DNA of 64,000 nt from Ctenosaura bakeri (lineage: Eukaryota; Chordata; Lepidosauria; Squamata; Iguanidae): NCBI GenBank assembly GCA_948474755.1, contig CAOLHI010000078.1, forward strand, positions 310,001 to 374,000, given 5' to 3'. Shown piece by piece: positions 1 to 12,232 of the stretch (its first letter is position 1; each line of letters opens with the position of its first letter). A program made the position numbers and the translations under genes. Below the pieces are notes generated by a model. It saw only the letters and a list, made by a program, of their open reading frames with translations. It ran no database searches and was not told the DNA's origin.

Positions 1-168
1 CACTAGGTACCCTCAGACCATGCCCAGTTTCTCAGCCTTATGGTTCGTAAGGATGGGCTCCAAATTCAGATTGGCCTAGAAGTCATGTCTGGAAAAAGAG
101 CTCTGCTTCTTTCTGAACCAATTGGTTTGGGTAAGGGACTATTCATCCATCATTAGTACAGTGATTAA

Positions 169-347
169 GGCCATTTCTGCACTACACTGTTATAGCACTA
201 TTATTCCATTTTTAACATCCTATGAAATCCTGGGGTTTGCAGTTTAGGGAGGGTTGGCTGGCCTCTCCCTAAACTGCAAACCCTAGGATTCCATAGGATG
301 TTGAAAGTCAAATAATAGTGCTATAACAATCTAGTGTGGAAATGGTG
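169..347. mobile_element. Class A palindromic MITE (GGCC-ended), TSD TAA
   Basis: Near-perfect inverted repeat. The left arm runs from GGCCATTTCTGCAC through ATCCTGGGGTTTGCAG to a short centre, and the right arm is its complement ending in GTGTGGAAATGG. TAA lies on both sides (166-168 and 348-350). No coding capacity. This is a non-autonomous DNA transposon that must have been moved by a transposase encoded elsewhere. The terminal 4 bases on the right have decayed to GGTG. Confidence 0.9.
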
Positions 348-407
348 TAAGTGTAGCTATAGTACACAACATATATGCACAAACCAAGGGGATTCTAATT
401 TTTATTT

Positions 408-488
408 ATAGCCCAGAAAACCTGGTGGTAGTTTCTCTTTAGGGTTACCATAAGTTGGAAACAATTTAAAGACATACAACAAAAACAA
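408..488 (+). mobile_element. Sauria-type SINE, 3' half only
   Basis: Matches only the tail of the SINE seen complete at 54654-54888: CCAGAAAACC, then GGGTTACCATAAGTTGG, then an ACAACAAAAACAAA end. The tRNA-like head is missing, so this is a truncated copy. The next SINE starts about 40 bp downstream. Confidence 0.75.
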
Positions 489-529
489 ATACCCCATGGA
501 CCACCAGGGGCTTTTTTTTTTTTTTTTTT

Positions 530-720
530 GAGTCAGAGTGGTATAGCAGTTTAAGGGTGGACTATGACCCTGGAAACCAAGGTTTGATTCCCCACTCACC
601 CATGGAAACCCACTGGGTGACCTTGGGTGGGCCACACACTTTCAGCTCTAGAAAACTCCATAATAGGTTCACCTTAGGATCGGCATAAGTCAGAAACAAC
701 ATGAACACACACAACAATGA
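530..720 (+). mobile_element. Sauria-type SINE, near full length
   Basis: The tRNA-derived head has an A-box-like GTGGTATAGCAG and a B-box-like GGTTTGATTCC. The body (CCATGGAAACCCACTGGGTG) is followed by the tail CATAAGTCAGAAACAACAT and a CA-rich end. An 18-base T run (512-529) lies immediately 5' of the head. A short internal deletion is visible relative to the 54654 copy. RNA polymerase III promoter boxes are recognisable but decayed. Confidence 0.88.
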
Positions 721-795
721 CAAAATGCAAATATTTCCTTCAAGGTATCTAAGATTCAGAATATATCACTTACGGACATTGCATAGACCAACTCT

Positions 796-922
796 AGGAA
801 CATGTGAACCTCTGGATGTTTTTGGACTGGGATCTCCATAAACATTAGTCAGAAAAGCCAGCTGAGAAAGGTGATGGGATTTTTAGTCCAACGACATTGG
901 AAAGGCCACATGTTGGGCTCCT
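796..922. repeat. Dispersed palindromic repeat, family P
   Basis: The left part contains CTCTGGATGTTTTTGGACT and the right part its approximate complement TAGTCCAACGACATTGG before AGGCCACATGTTGGG. The same inverted layout recurs near 29452, 50185, 50497, 61170 and 62755. It looks like an old, short, non-autonomous DNA element. The centre is degraded. Confidence 0.6.
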
Positions 923-2191
923 CCAATACAGACTAATCTTAGAGGTTGTATAGAAATACTGTACTAAAAAGTTAGTGCATTCTAGGATCTGTATATAAAA
1001 AAAAGAAAGAAAAAATTGAGGCCAGCCTTCACTTTCATCTGCATCTTGACTGTCTTTCACTGTCTTCATTAATGATTGGCAGGGTTTCCACTCTGAATTT
1101 CCCTTGTTTGGTGCCCAAGAAAATGCAAAGAATCAAAAACAAAGAAGAGAAGCTCTTGTTATATTTTAAGGAACTGACAGTGAGCACGGGCAACTAATAT
1201 GGGTAGATGATTTTAAAAGCATGTAAATTAAATTATCAGGCTCATTACCAAATTAAATTCATATTCCCATCTTGAAAGCAATAAGTTGAAGAGCAGAAAC
1301 GAGTCATGCTTTTCAGACTTGCAAATCAAGCTTGTTGAATTGGTTGAATCTAGGAGAGTCAGCCACTCATGTAAATAGAGTGATACAAATCTCCTGATTA
1401 TAAAGACTAACTCTGTCTCCCAAACTGTACATACATACCAGTGGAGCACTGCATAAGCAGTTTGCCTGGATATTCCAAATATCTGCTCCTCCAGGCTTTA
1501 TGGAGATCGCAAACCAATCTATTTACACAAGGCTGAACTGATCCATATAACAAAATATGCCATTACACAACAATAGGTCACTGTGTTCTTCCAAGAGATT
1601 TGTTTATTATACTGGTTTTCAATTGGGGGGAGAAGTGATACCCAAAATGGGTCTCATTCCAGGCCAAGGGACACCCACACTGGTAATGGTACCATAATTA
1701 AGAAGATTCGGTTCAGCCATATGCGATCAAAAATTAAAGCTGTATTTTTCCCTTTTTCGCTTTCTTTTTTAATATACATATATACACAGGTGATTTAGAC
1801 TAGAAACCAACATTGTAATATTGCAAATTTTTCTTCTTCATGCTTCTTATGTTGCTCACGGTTATTGCTCACAGTTTGTGAAAGTAATAAAAAATAAAAG
1901 AAAAAAAATTAAAGCTGTGTTCTACATGATACCTTGGTCTGAAAAGACTAGAGACTACTGTTCTACAGGGACAAGTACAGTTCAGAGACAGACCCAAACA
2001 TTTTGTTGCTTGAAGCAAAGCTGCAAACAGCACCACCCCCACCCTGAAAACAAGGTGTGTAATACCCATGGATGGTCTCACTATTTTGTCCCCAAAGCAG
2101 AAAATCCCACAAATACTTCTCTCCATCCTTGGCATTAAAAATACAATGATAACAAATTAATCACTAACAACTTTCTGCCTCTTTATGACAC
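923..2191. other. No recognised feature
   Basis: AT-rich single-copy-looking DNA with a few A/T runs near 1000 and 1890-1910. Open frames are short and show no recognisable protein. I see no gene or element. Confidence 0.5.
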
Positions 2192-2194
2192 CAA

Positions 2195-2373
2195 GGCCAT
2201 TTCCGCACTAGACTGTTATAGTGCTATTATCCTACTTTCAACATCCTATGGAATCCTGGGGTTTTCAGTTACGGGAAGGGCCAGAGGCCCCTCCCGAAAC
2301 TGCAAACCCCACAATTCCATAGGATGTTGAAAGTGGGATAATAGTGCTTTAATAGTCTAGTGTGGAAATGGCC
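2195..2373. mobile_element. Class A palindromic MITE, TSD CAA
   Basis: Complete copy with intact GGCC at both ends and CAA flanking both sides (2192-2194, 2374-2376). The arms carry TTTCAACATCCTATGGAATC and its complement, and the centre is a short GGCC-rich loop. One of the best preserved copies. Confidence 0.92.
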
Positions 2374-2631
2374 CAAGAATCACTTCCCTGAGATAACTGC
2401 TTTACCTTGTCCAGCAGTAGGGCTGGCCATCACCAGAGATTCCATATGAAAGTCTGCTGATACTGGTTACTCTGCTTGCCATCATTCAGATTTATCGGTC
2501 CTAGCAGTAGGTATATGAAAGGGGATGGTAGAACCATTAATCAGTCTGGGAGTGACTTCTCTATAAATAAAGATGCTTTCTGAACTTGATCAATCCAGTA
2601 TTTATTTATGGTAATAGAACTTCTCCTGGAT

Positions 2632-3420
2632 TCTTTTTTTTGTAAATTAATTTATTAAAAAATCCAAAGGACAATACAAAGTAAAACACGGTACAAAGAC
2701 AGTACAAAACAGAAAAAGGTTATAACAAGAATCACTACCATGGAGTGTTCAACCAGAGTTCTGAACCGCATGGTGAGAGCTCCAGTGTAAGTATGGTGTG
2801 TCATTCATAAAATCAACAAAAGGGTGCCATATTTTTTCAAAGTTGTCCTGTGTGGCGCAACCTTTTGTTAACCTTCCATTATGCGCCAGCTTTTCCAGCA
2901 GTCATGTATCCCAGATTCTTCCCCGCCATCTGTTGACAGAGAAATTGCCTACTTTCCAATTGGAGGCAATTTCCAATCTAGCATTTATGAGAAAGAAATT
3001 AATCAGATCCTTGTGTTTCAGTTGTTTACATTGTGAGTCATATATTGAAAACAGCTGGAGGGTAGGACAAGCAATTACTGTTTGCTTTGTAACCATACTA
3101 ATATTTTTCAAAACCTCCGACCAAAAATGGGCTACAACAGGGCAGGATATCCACATATGAAGGTAAGTACCTTTAGAACCACAGCCCCACCAACAATTAA
3201 ATGATGCTGTTTTCATGATGTAACTCAGTTGAACAGGTGTAAGGTACCACTTATGGACCAATTTAAGGGTACACTCTTTAAATTTGGTTGTGGAAGATTT
3301 ATATGGAGGCGATGTCCAAATTTTCAACCAGTTTGCATCCAATATCTGAATGTCAAGTTCAGCTTCCCATCCTGATTTACTCAGGAGACCTCGATCATTC
3401 TTCAACAATCCATCAACAAG
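2632..3420 (-). mobile_element. L1-type LINE, 3' fragment with end of ORF2
   Basis: On the minus strand, 3408-2902 is open for 168 codons and reads as the C-terminal end of an L1 ORF2 protein. A KWYLTP motif is followed by a Cys-rich CWWGCGSKGTYLHMW segment and a final IASNWK-like stretch. The reading frame ends at 2902, and an A/T-rich 3' tail runs to an oligo-A (T run at 2633-2640 on the plus strand). The 5' part (endonuclease and most of the reverse transcriptase) is absent, as in typical 5'-truncated insertions. The 5' limit near 3420 is approximate. Not functional. Confidence 0.85.
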
Positions 3421-3510
3421 TTTTTCTTCTCATGTCTTTCAACAAGACCCTTTGCCTTTTACTGTGGATGGGTGCTGCTGCAACTGATAGCCCTCTTGTG
3501 CTTGTGGCAC

Positions 3511-3690
3511 TAGGGTTGCCAGGTTAAAAACTGGAGGGGATACCTGTACCTTTAATGGTGGTGAAGAAGACAGAATTTCAGTAGGTACTACATGTGGCTT
3601 GATTGTGGGATAAACAATGCTTGCAAAAATTTCCTTTTCTACAAAACCAATAAAGGTACAATTCCTAGTTTTCAGTTGAACAAAGCCATG
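3511..3690. repeat. Dispersed repeat, family Q
   Basis: Starts AGGGTTGCCAGGTTAAAAAC, then GTACCTTTAATGGTGGTG, and ends with the near complement CCAATAAAGGTACAATTCC. The same order occurs near 10927 and 59645 and more weakly near 63240. The inverted layout suggests an old non-autonomous DNA element. Confidence 0.6.
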
Positions 3691-3699
3691 CAACACCCA

Positions 3700-6060
3700 C
3701 AGTCTAATTGTAAAGGGAGCATCCTGACACAGTGGGATGAGAAGTTCCCCCTTCCTCAGACTATGGGTCACTGGTACTCAGGTTAAGTGCTAGGTGTTAT
3801 CAATATTATTCACTAACCTGGAGGTGGGTACTCTGTAAAAGCATGTTTTTAAAAAACATGCACAGCTTTCAAGCTTGCAGGTCAACATTCCTTAAATTAT
3901 AATTTTACTAATTTTTGGAAAAACTGCAGAAGGCAGAAAGTTGCCAAGTTTTATCCTTCCAAAGAAGTAGCACTAATTGATTGGCTGTTTTGCTTTGATA
4001 CAGTCTCAATTGTGCCTTTGTTTGTTCTTCCGAGCTGAGGCTGTATATCTACCTTTGCCCACACTTTGTTATCTCAAAGGTTCCTGGTTTTGTCTCTGGC
4101 ATCTTCAGTATGAAGAATCAGGAAACAAATGATGAGAAAGATCTCTGGATGAAACTCTGAAGACAGGCTACTGCAATACATAATGCTGTTTTAGATGGGC
4201 ATTAGGTACTTGCCTATGTTCTGTTTGCTATGGTGCTTGACATGGATACCAACACATAATTCTCTTGGACAACTTATCCTTAAACTGTGCTGTGGGGCAG
4301 CACTAGGGTGCAGAATCAGTATGGAAATGAGGAACCGTGAGTGAACTTGCCCAAGACACTATATGCCCCTCTTAACTGGATTTTTCCTTCAATGTGTAAA
4401 TGATGCCACAAGGTGGTACCACCAGATGTTCAGGCCCCAATACAGCAGAATGAGTAGGAGACTCCCAAAATGCAACAGTTTTGGCTTACCTCATTTTGAA
4501 CAGACTTTGGAAAGATTTTGGATTCTTGGCTCACAGTGCCTGGAATCCATTAACCTCTGATCATGCTGGTTGAAGGATTCTGGGCTTAACAGTCTATTTA
4601 CTTCACTCTGAACTAAACAATGCAGGAATACCCATTAAATCCAGAATCTAAAAAACTACCAAACCATGCCATTGCCTGCAGAAGAGTCTTGGGAGCTTTC
4701 TTCCTACTATTATACATATAGGCAACTTGTGAGGTTCAACAGGCCTGACCACTATTGCACTCCAACCATGTCTTAGAATCCATTGCAACTCACAGGAGTG
4801 CTATGGCAGATGTACTGAGGTTCCCTCAGTTAATGTCAATATAGAAAGGGCTCCTCCATGGAACCACAAAAAAGCTTTGGTTTAGAGCAATAAGACTGCA
4901 TATAAGCACAGTACAGTGTGTGATAACAATGATGACAAATGTTACCTATCTTTACTGTTCACCACAAAATACTGTAATCTTCATTTTTTTAAAAAAAATC
5001 TAACTTTATTTAATACCATGTTCTTTTAATTAACCCTGCTCCAATTTTATCAGCAAGTCCTTAGATTAGCCCATACTCTGCCCGAGTGATACTCAGTTAA
5101 TGCAGCTTTTGTTTAAAAGTTGTGGTTTTAACAAGCTTTTCTCACTGTGATAATCAGGTCTTTCTAAACAAATATTTCTAGTTGCCACAACCAAGAGTAC
5201 AGTTTAGCAAAAGCAGGTTCTCTCCCTCAATCCAATTAAGTGAAATTCAAATGAACCATTATTTAAAATTGTCTACCCAACAAGTTTTCTCTTAAAACCA
5301 TGTAACAGTAAGGTTCAGTTCACACATTTATTGGGAATACCCATATGTGTATGTATGCACAAGTCATTCATATGCCTTCACTACATGTAAAGAGAATCTT
5401 CTCCAGTAAGCAAGCAAATAGTTAGGAAGTAGTGTGGTCTGGACTGAATGCTGAATGTGAGTGTGCTTACAGATATATATTTAACAGGAGTCATAGTCCA
5501 TATCCCCCATTAAGGTTAGCCTGTCTTTCTGCTATTTCTATAGGCAGAGTCAGAAAAGAGTAAGATTGATCAAGTTTCTCTTTCACCAGGAGACTGCTAG
5601 ATTCTTCTGGTTACTTGGTGAAAAAGCACTTGTATGTGACAATTTATCACATAACAGATTGTAACTGAAACTGGAAATTTAAATAAGGCTGAAGCCCTAG
5701 ATACACTGATATGAAAGTTAACATTATCAAAAGTTAACATTATTGGGCTTACTGCAGGGGAAACATGGTTAGGATGGGAGGATTAATGTGAAAGATATCA
5801 TTGACTCTCCTTCAGAAATTCATCTGTAGGACACAACCTACTTTTCTCCCTTGGTGTCCCGTACATTGTTTCTGGTGGTGCAGTTCCCATGTTCAGAACA
5901 TCAGTTACATATGTAATGCTTAGTTAGTTAAACACTGGTTGATCAATTATTTCAGTGCTCTCCCCATGCTTCAGGAAGGCTTTGCACCTTTTTTTAAAAA
6001 AATGAAAGTGTATTCTGAAGGTTCATTCAACTGAACTTTTGTTCCTCACTTTATTTCAAA
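3700..6060. other. No recognised feature
   Basis: No gene, SINE or LINE recognised. A short perfect palindrome, GCATGTTTTT followed by its complement, sits at 3841-3861. A T run meets an A run near 4985-4998. Otherwise ordinary AT-rich sequence. Confidence 0.5.
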
Positions 6061-6065
6061 AGAGC

Positions 6066-6096
6066 ACAGACACACACACATGCACATACACACACC
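6066..6096. repeat. Interrupted (CA)n microsatellite
   Basis: Three short CA runs separated by TG and TA interruptions, totalling about 30 bp. Confidence 0.85.
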
Positions 6097-6099
6097 TAT

Positions 6100-7730
6100 T
6101 TCCCTCCAATGTTTAAGAGCTGTTCCAGAAAAGAAGGGGAAAATGAACCCATGGTGTTATGTCAAAGGGAACCAGCCAATCAGTGTTGTACACATCTGGG
6201 TTCATCTAGAAACAGGAAGAAGGGATTTCTCTTGAAGTCAGTTCTTGAGAATGGAAAGGGCAACCTGTGCCCTCAACATGCCTTTGGACAACTCGTATCA
6301 TCCCTAACTAGGCTGACTAGAACTGATTGGACTTGCAGTCCAGCAACATATGGAGTGCTACAACTTGTCCACTTCTACTTTAGTGGAGATTGTCTGTCTG
6401 ATCAAAGTATGGTGACTCCATAATGAACACACTAACCAAATTGTGTATGTGTAGATCCATCCTTAAAAACACAGGGTACAATCCAGTTCTGTCTTCATCA
6501 CGGCAGTTTTGAAATCATTATTCCCACCCGTAGTCTGTGAACTATGTCTACCTGTTCTGCCTGAAAATGCAAGAATGAAAGTGACTAAAAGAAATCCTTA
6601 GATCTGATATCTGACTGTTTAAATCCAGTTAGAGCATGAAATAACCTGTCTTTCTTGAGGGAGGGAGAGCAGGGTCTTCATCTGAGTACATACTAGCTCA
6701 TGCATGTGCTATTTAAAATTAAACACCAAGCAGATAAGGTTTGGGTAATTTCTACATCTACACAATCTGTTTGTGCTGAGCTGGAAGAGTGTTGAGCGGG
6801 ACAAGATTTCATGGTCCACTAGGGCCTTATAGCTCTTCAACACCCACCACTTCTGCCTCATGTCAAAGAAAAGCAAATAGGTTTATTAAATAGCTGTCAG
6901 GCTGAATGAGGCTGTACAGAGACCAAACTGGAGAGAAATTGGATTAGAGTCAGAGTACATGCCACACTAAACAAGAGCACAGATTTACAGCTTCTGCTGA
7001 GTGTTCATACAAGAAAGTTGGCAAAGAGAGTTCCCAAAATTTGCTGTTTTGCTCTTCCACAAAAGCAATATTTATTTACTAAGGTACACTATGAAGCCAT
7101 ACCCCTGAGTCCATAACACGCTTGTAACTGTGACATCACACAGATTAGCTTTTCATGAGGCAGATACAGCAGGGTCCTGGTGTGTACTAGTCCGTCAGAG
7201 CAAGTACAACCTACTGTGGTGTGTTTCTGTCCCCCAAACTGTAATAACAGGTGATTTCAATGCTGCCTGCACATGGATCAGATCTCCTTAACGTGTGACA
7301 ACCAAGTTGAATTTAGCACACCTTGCCAAACCAAAGCTGATATTGAGCAGAAAGTAAACTGAGGTCAACAAACTAATATTAAAGTACCAATCTGAGCTTT
7401 TATAATAGTAGCCACCTAAGCTTGCTTTTCCTCTATAAACCAAAATATATCAACAAAGGATTAGGTGTACCATAAGGACAATCCTAGGCATCCTACCTAG
7501 GATTTTCATTTTGCAGTACAACATAAAATAGAATGCCTAGTAAGTAAAAATGCGTATTAAAAAGAGCAAAGTAATCAGCTAATAGAATATGCTGTCTTAT
7601 ATGGAACCTGTAATACTCAATGGTCAATGCAAGAGGGTTGCTGAAGCTGGACACTCACATGAAGACTTATGTAGGAGCTAAATCAGGCTTCAGGGCTTAA
7701 GGGCAGAGGTTGAAAAATTATTTTTATGGA
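6100..7730. other. No recognised feature
   Basis: No gene or repeat recognised. The 104-codon frame at 6109-6423 has no recognisable motif and no supporting signal. Confidence 0.5.
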
Positions 7731-7732
7731 AT

Positions 7733-7800
7733 ACAGGTTCCAGAATCCCTTAGCCAGCAGGGCCAGTTGGGAGTTCAAAAAGTGACTTTTTCTAAACTTT
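7733..7800. repeat. Old repeat fragment (CCAGAATCCC...AAGTGACTTTTT)
   Basis: CCAGAATCCCTTAGCCAGC is followed by CAGTTGGGAGTTCAAAAAG and TGACTTTTT. Related pieces lie at 51490-51590 and 54965-55015. Probably a decayed non-autonomous DNA element. Confidence 0.5.
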
Positions 7801-7805
7801 TGCTC

Positions 7806-8734
7806 TAGAATTATACAAATACCTTAATCACTTCTGAAAATAAGATAAATTTAGAAGCAAAGTGTGTGCGTTTATCAAGTGTGTAACACACAAAAGGTCA
7901 TCTTTCAAACCACTTATTCTAGGTAAATAATGTAAATGGTTTATGATTTACTAAATTTCTTTTGCTAAAAAAGACTAAAATGTCTTAATAAAATTAAAAC
8001 ATACAGAAGTTTAATACTAACAGGATACATATACAATATAAAACTATACCTCCCCTTGAGAAGAATAAATCATAAGATACGCAATTGGCATAATGGTGAA
8101 ATTTAAAAATGTGTTGGTCATATCCTGTCAAATGTTTGAAGTGGATAAACATCTTAATCTGACAAACAAACAAGGACAATGCTGGCACCCAGCAGGTCCC
8201 ACCAGGGAGGATGTTTCATAGATGGTAAGGATGTAACAGAAAAGGCCCTTTTCCTGTCATCATCATCTACACCCCATGTAGAGCGTTCTAGGAATAAGTG
8301 GTAGTTTGAATCCAACAGACCTGAAACAAAAATATATTGCCTGGGACTGTCTTAAGGCCTGTTTTACAAGTGGGATTTTAATTTGGCTTTTCTTTTAACT
8401 TTAAATTGCATTTAGGAGCAATATTAAAGTCATTACTGGAACATATCTGTGAAGTTTCAGTTATCAATATTTGAAAAATTAAAGACAGCTGCCCCAATCC
8501 AACTGAAATTAGTCATGGACCACATCTTAGTGCTGTTGATACCTACTGAGCATAAACTGTTTGTAACTTACTCATCTCACTGAGTTTATTCAGTGGGACT
8601 GTTTAGTGGGACTAAGCTTATGTCTTAGAGACAAATATACTCAACAGCAGACAGCGTTTGTGATCCTTTTGGTTACTCCCAGTAGACCACTGAATTAACA
8701 CATAAGTAAAATCAAATGATTCAGTTTGTTACCT
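7806..8734. other. No gene; faint old repeat at 8490-8640
   Basis: Around 8575-8640 the sequence carries CTCACTGAGTTTATTCAGTG and GTGGGACTAAG. These resemble a low-copy motif (CCCATTGAAATCAATGGGAC type) also glimpsed near 12040, 20190, 32800, 42790 and 56050. No coding signal. Confidence 0.4.
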
Positions 8735-8917
8735 TGTTTACTGGGGGTCCTGTGAGGGACACCAAAGTGCGCTCTCAAAATTAAACAAGTTGGGGAAATT
8801 AGTCAAAGAGCACAAGCTAGCAATGAGAGAGGCAGGGCAATGCAGCGAAATCTTTTACCCAATGTCTAGGGGGTCAGGCCAAGCCAGGAAGCAAACGAGT
8901 TAAGAATAATTATGATC

Positions 8918-8923
8918 TTTATT
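8918..8923 (-). terminator. Poly-A signal of the LTR-like block
   Basis: AATAAA on the minus strand, downstream of the TATA box in the same block. Confidence 0.5.
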
Positions 8924-9180
8924 AAAGTACAAACAGTATATGCAACACACTCAAACAGATAACTATAGAAAGAAAGGTTGGAGTGGTATAGAGGGATTTT
9001 TGAGAGGGATTGTTGATTTGGGAGATACTACACCTGTCCTGAAGCCCGGGTAGTCTGCAGATTGAATTCATTGGTATGGAGTCTCAGTACATGGGACAAG
9101 GGGAAGGCTCGCCAAGCAAAGCGGCAGCAGGACGGGATGGAAATCAGGAGCGATCCAAAGAAGCTCTCAAAATCAGGGGT

Positions 9181-9187
9181 TTTTATA
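9181..9187 (-). promoter_or_regulatory. TATA box of the LTR-like block
   Basis: TATAAAA on the minus strand, preceding the AATAAA by about 260 bp. The same neighbourhood in the 60-kb copy has lost the TATA match. Confidence 0.45.
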
Positions 9188-9660
9188 GGGAGAAATGTGA
9201 CCACAGGCTATTCCGTACTTGGGGAAAACAATGAGTTTAGGGCTGGAGACAAAGCCTCCGAAAGGTCAGAATTTAGCATGATTGAGTTAAGTCCGAATTG
9301 ACAAAGAAGTAGACAATATGCAAACGCAGAGTGCTTGACAGTTGAGAATTCAGCCTGCCAAGTTGCCTGCTCAGGGCAGGGAGTTCTTTGTAAGCAGCGT
9401 GCATACATAATAGCGTGCTTGACGGGAGGTCTCCTAAAGCGGCGATCTGACTATTTTTGTCCTGCCTGGGTGGGGAATGGAATTTCCAGCGATAATGGCC
9501 ATGCCTAGTTTCGTGCTTGTCCGGTGGCCTCACAAACACATGAAGAGGGGTGGTGGATGGAAGCCAAATTATTGATATCAAAATGAAATCTAATGATCCC
9601 AAGCTTGGGCTAGGAATTGTGGTGACAACTTGGTCGACTCAAGTCAGAATTAGCCAACAG

Positions 9661-10722
9661 AATTTATATCTATTCATATTCCACAACTCTGTAGAAAAGC
9701 AAGAAAAACCGTAATTTGGTAACAAGCATAGCATTCAACATATGTCCCAGTAGAATCAGTGAGCTAAAGCATTGCTACCCAAATTTGTGGTTCCTGGATT
9801 GGTGCTGGTCCCTGAACTATCTGTTGCTGTTCCCTGGGAGGTATCTAGGAAAGAACTGCAGACAAGAAAGAAAGGACTGAAGTCCATGGGTACAAATATG
9901 GTAGCAGAATCTGGCCTAAAGTACACTGACCTAAAGGACGTTGTATCATATGTACATTGTACTATCCACTTTCCTGTACATACTTGGCTAGGCCTCTACC
10001 TCACGAGGCAGAGTGAGACTTACTTTTGAGGGAACATGGATAGGACTTCACAGACATTAGATTGCATCCAAAAGTGACTTGACCTCAGCAGCGGAGCTTG
10101 GAGTGCGTGGAGGGGGGTGGGAGGGGGGTGGCCACGGTGAATGAGGCATGACTGTACCATGCAAGGGCATGGCTATGAGCAAGAACACCCCAAAAACTTT
10201 GCCGCTGGGGGCAAACCATCAACCCTCCATCACTATGGGACTGCTTGACCTTACAAGAAAGTGATTCCAGCTATACCAGCAGAGGCATCCAATTGTTGCT
10301 GAACCCCATAACATATTTGGTCCTCTGCATCATGTCCCCTTCTGTTCCAGACAGTTCTGTGAGCTCTTACACACTACACAGTCAAAGCACAGTCATGGGC
10401 ATATGACAACAACAAGAACGACAAAGGTAGGCTCCAGCCAGTGTTTTGTTTCTTAAAATAGTCCTTTCTCATGCAGATTAATATAACAACAACAAAGCTA
10501 AATGTCTGGACAGTAACCACATTTATAATTCTTTCCTTGCATAAATGTAGATGATACAGTGTCCTTGATAGTCCTTGTGATTTCAACATGGTTCCTTCGC
10601 AGAAGGCGAGACACAATGAAGAGACCCAGGACACTGTGGTGTAAAATCAATAGCTAATCTCACCTAGGACAGACTCACTAAATCTGTAACTTTCTAAGTC
10701 AACCTTTGTGTAAGATCCATTC
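9661..10722. other. No gene; possible decayed repeats
   Basis: A G-rich patch at 10105-10135 is followed by a short unique-looking stretch. The segment 10555-10610 resembles 12852-12906, suggesting an unnamed dispersed repeat. The open frame at 10374-10634 (minus) is not recognisable. Confidence 0.4.
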
Positions 10723-10852
10723 ATTCATAGACTCACAGAGTTGGAAGGGACCACAAAGGCCATCTAGTCCAATCCCATCATGCAGGAATACACAGTCAAA
10801 GATGCTCATCCAATCTTTGTTTGAAGACGTCCAAAGAAGACATTAAAGGATT
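10723..10852 (-). mobile_element. CR1 LINE 3' end
   Basis: Reads CATAGACTCACAGAGTTGG then GGGACCACAAAGGCCATCTA and CATGCAGGAAT. This is the complement of the well-known CR1 3' terminus (CCTTCCAACTCTATGATTC type). Only the 3' untranslated end is present, as in most CR1 copies. Confidence 0.8.
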
Positions 10853-10926
10853 GTGTTCTAGTTATGACTAGCAGTTGGATTTGGGTCTGTGAATTTTTTT
10901 ATCCTCGTTCTTAGATGTTAAATTGA

Positions 10927-11105
10927 AGCAGACTAGGGTTGTCAGATGAAATAAGGAACAAGGCTCCTGTCCCTCTAATTGTTATTTAGAGAAGAGAATT
11001 TGAGCAGATTTTGCTTGTTGTACCAGCAACAAACACTGAAATTATCTCTTCTACAGAACTATTGAAGGAACAGGAGCCCAGCTGTTTACTTCATCTCACA
11101 ACTCT
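10927..11105. repeat. Dispersed repeat, family Q
   Basis: AGGGTTGTCAGATGAAATAA, a GCTCCTGTCCCTCTAATTG block, then the mirrored TTGAAGGAACAGGAGCCC end. Same order as 3511-3690 and 59645-59830. It is followed at 11108-11155 by a fragment of family G (CAGGCAGAGTAAGG). Confidence 0.55.
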
Positions 11106-11195
11106 AAAGCAGACCTATGCAAGACTACCCTAACCATCAGGCAGAGTAAGGTAACTATCACAAAGAGCAAATTTTGGATTCACGTAAGGGCAGCA

Positions 11196-11655
11196 AATAG
11201 TACTGTCCTCCCCTCAACATTTGCAGGTTTGACCTTTGCAAATTTGATTATTTGCAAGGCACCTGTGCCTCCCCCATAATGTCGTCCCCCAGTCTCCTTA
11301 TCTTTTGCCTCACCTGAGTTCTCAGTGCAGGGGCCAGAGGCAAGGCGATGGGAAGGGGAGCTCTGGAGGGCAGAAAGCAAGCAAGTGCTGCCTTCCCCTC
11401 CACACCAATCCCCTTACCCTTTGCCTCAGCATGAGTCCCTTCTGTCCTCTGGAGCTCCCCCTATCCTCTCTTGCCTCTTTCCCCAGTGCAGAGGCAGAAG
11501 GCTCACGCCCCAGTACAAAAAGTAAGGGAATGGGAGGGGAGAACCCTGGAATGGAACGCAAAAAGGATCGCTGGGGGAAGTTATTTGTGATTTTTCCACT
11601 TTCACAAGGGTTCTGCATCCCAAACCCTTGCAAATATAGGGGCCACTGTAATTGT
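11196..11655 (-). repeat. Dispersed repeat, family V (copy 1)
   Basis: This is the reverse orientation of the block at 31905-32395. One edge carries CAACATTTGCAGGTTTGACC and the other CAAGGGTTCTGCATCCCAAA with CCCTTGCAAATA. The interior is GC-rich with diverged internal repeats (TTTTGCCTCA...TTCTC...GTGCAG units). Overlapping open frames on both strands reflect base composition and are not genes. Probably a non-autonomous element of unknown class. Confidence 0.6.
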
Positions 11656-11659
11656 TAAC

Positions 11660-12230
11660 TCTTGTATTTTTAACCCCCTTGAAGTGGGGTAAAGTGCCAA
11701 ATTGACTTGGCTGGCCTTAGGTATCCTGTAAACTGACTCAGGCAGGCTGCACAGTGGGGTCTTCTGCCACAGAAAGAAACATATCTTAGGCTGGGCCTGG
11801 ACACATGACGTGATAACGTCACATCCAATGTTCCTTCACCCCTGCATATGGCAGTCAGAAAAATGGCTGAACAAAGTGATATCACACCATGTTCTCCTTC
11901 AATTTACCATCAGATGATATGCAAAAGAAGCATGGTAGATATGGCAGCCACATATTTCAGATGACATCTAGCATAGCATAGCCATATGTTTTACATCCTG
12001 AATCTACGCATCATTATTCTGATATTAAATCCCAGTGAATTCAATGAGACTTATTCACACAGGTATGTATGACCGGGATTTCCACTTCAAGACTATCCCT
12101 CCAATTACTTGTATGTGCCAGAAAGATGATGACTTTGTATAAACGGGGATGTGAGAATAAAGCTACACATGATGTGAGAGATCTGTGAACAGGATCATAG
12201 GTGCTTTTTTGTAGTGTATTGTGTGTTCTG
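11660..12230. other. No gene; faint old repeat near 12030-12070
   Basis: CCCAGTGAATTCAATGAGAC near 12030-12050 matches the low-copy motif noted at 8575. Nothing else recognised. Confidence 0.4.
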
Positions 12231-12232
12231 TG

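Larger units (their letters stand above)
8735..9660 (-). mobile_element. LTR-like block (solo LTR candidate), family 1
   Basis: On the minus strand there is a TATA box (CTATAAAA, 9181-9187), then about 260 bp downstream an AATAAA signal (8918-8923), which is the U3-R-U5 order expected of an LTR. The low-coordinate edge begins TGTTTACTGGGGG. A second copy at about 59998-60790 shares that edge, the poly-A region and the sequence around the TATA. No gag, pol or env coding sequence lies beside it, so a solo LTR is the simplest reading. The upper boundary is approximate and I did not find a target duplication. Confidence 0.55.

Noticed and set aside
530..600. Possible tRNA gene (A and B boxes)
   Set aside because: The boxes belong to a SINE head. 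The sequence does not fold as a tRNA with an acceptor stem and continues into a SINE body. The same applies at 25391 and 54654.
9062..9301. 79-codon plus-strand frame inside the LTR-like block
   Set aside because: It runs opposite to the TATA and poly-A orientation and has no recognisable domain.
8735..9660. Complete endogenous retrovirus
   Set aside because: Only LTR-like sequence is visible. No gag, pol or env motifs were found on either side.
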